Shown here: positions 63,861 through 64,000 of the stretch, piece by piece | Layout of the letters: each line of letters opens with the position of its first letter | How positions within the stretch are numbered: position 1 is the first letter of the stretch | Assembly: GCA_031253995.1 (NCBI GenBank) | Contig: JAIRVG010000021.1 | Coordinates: 62,001 to 126,000, forward strand | Origin: Paucimonas sp. | Lineage (GTDB): Bacteria > Pseudomonadota > Gammaproteobacteria > Pseudomonadales > Pseudomonadaceae | DNA: 64,000 nucleotides | Direction: 5' to 3' | Made by a program: the position numbers and the translations under genes | Notes under the pieces: generated by a model | Database searches by the model: none | Seen by the model: only the letters and a program-made list of their open reading frames with translations | What the model was told of the DNA's origin: nothing

Positions 63861-64000
63861 TCAGCTGTCGCTGGCGTCATTCGGGCTTGCTTTCGATGCG
63901 GTCTGCTCCGAGCCTTTGACGGCGTCTTGCTGCTGCTTGGCGAAGGCCTCGCGGGACTGCTCCATGGCAGCCTGGTGGCGGGCGGTCTGGGCCACGAAGG
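63861..64000 (-). CDS. C-terminal end of an unidentified protein
   Basis: Only the last 45 codons are in the window. The visible tail is hydrophilic and rich in Gln, Ala and Ser (RHQAAMEQSREAFAKQQQD, then KASPNDASDS), consistent with a helical extension. A strong terminator follows. The family cannot be determined from this fragment. Confidence 0.55.
   Translation of the reverse strand, partial: FVAQTARHQAAMEQSREAFAKQQQDAVKGSEQTASKASPNDASDS

Overview
The window is a GC-rich, gene-dense chromosomal segment of a Pseudomonas, most likely of the P. putida group. This rests on the fruBKA operon with a divergent Cra/FruR gene and a TTAAACGTTTCA-type operator, on the order trxB - amino-acid permease - nadC - DUF1631 - ampD - ampE - MCP - tatD - cra - fruBKA (which I recall from P. 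putida chromosomes), and on OprD porin, DUF6124, PACE and REP-like palindromes typical of the genus. I see no rRNA, tRNA, CRISPR array, complete insertion sequence or prophage.

Layout. 1-3.2 kb (minus strand): partial TadG-like protein, two tandem DUF4136 lipoproteins, cmoM and a MazG-like hydrolase. 3.2-3.95 kb: a large gene-free inverted repeat. 3.95-6.75 kb: divergent MocR regulator / BenE transporter. 7.0-9.3 kb: response regulator with TPR repeats plus a soluble histidine kinase. 9.3-17.5 kb: accessory genes (PACE transporter and LysR regulator, YceK-like lipoprotein, DUF6124 protein, a small Cys-rich exported protein, DMT transporter, GNAT, NUDIX, LysR/AEC pair), with two kinds of repeated palindromic element. 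17.7-21.8 kb: iron-uptake cassette of ECF sigma, FecR and TonB-dependent receptor. 22.0-22.8 kb: an AT-richer two-gene insert, a Cas2/VapD-like protein plus a PIN-domain nuclease.

22.85-32.75 kb is mostly core: metallo-beta-lactamase-fold hydrolase, OmpA lipoprotein, acyltransferase, pta, slyD, glutathione peroxidase, OYE reductase, glycosyltransferase and a cytoplasmic PAS chemoreceptor. 32.8-36.6 kb is a bufferin-type metal-peptide locus (DoxX, DUF2063, MNIO maturase, Cys-containing precursor) divergent from a SigF-type sigma and NrsF-type anti-sigma; a perfect GTAACC-N16-CGAA promoter sits before the precursor. 36.6-49.5 kb: cysZ, a 55-residue stand-alone peroxiredoxin tail behind an OxyR-box-like site, trxB, permease, nadC, DUF1631, ampDE, MCP, tatD, cra. 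49.8-55.3 kb: fructose PTS operon fruBKA. 55.3-58.2 kb: an AT-richer exported-protein pair whose large RTX-like member carries an apparent frameshift. 58.3-64 kb: PLP enzyme, DUF3820, PA2169-family protein behind a sigma-54-like promoter, diguanylate cyclase, OprD porin and the end of an unidentified gene.

Most informative regions: the bufferin locus with its sigma promoter, the Cas2-like/PIN module, the peroxide-linked mini-peroxiredoxin, the frameshifted RTX-like gene, and the large inverted repeat.
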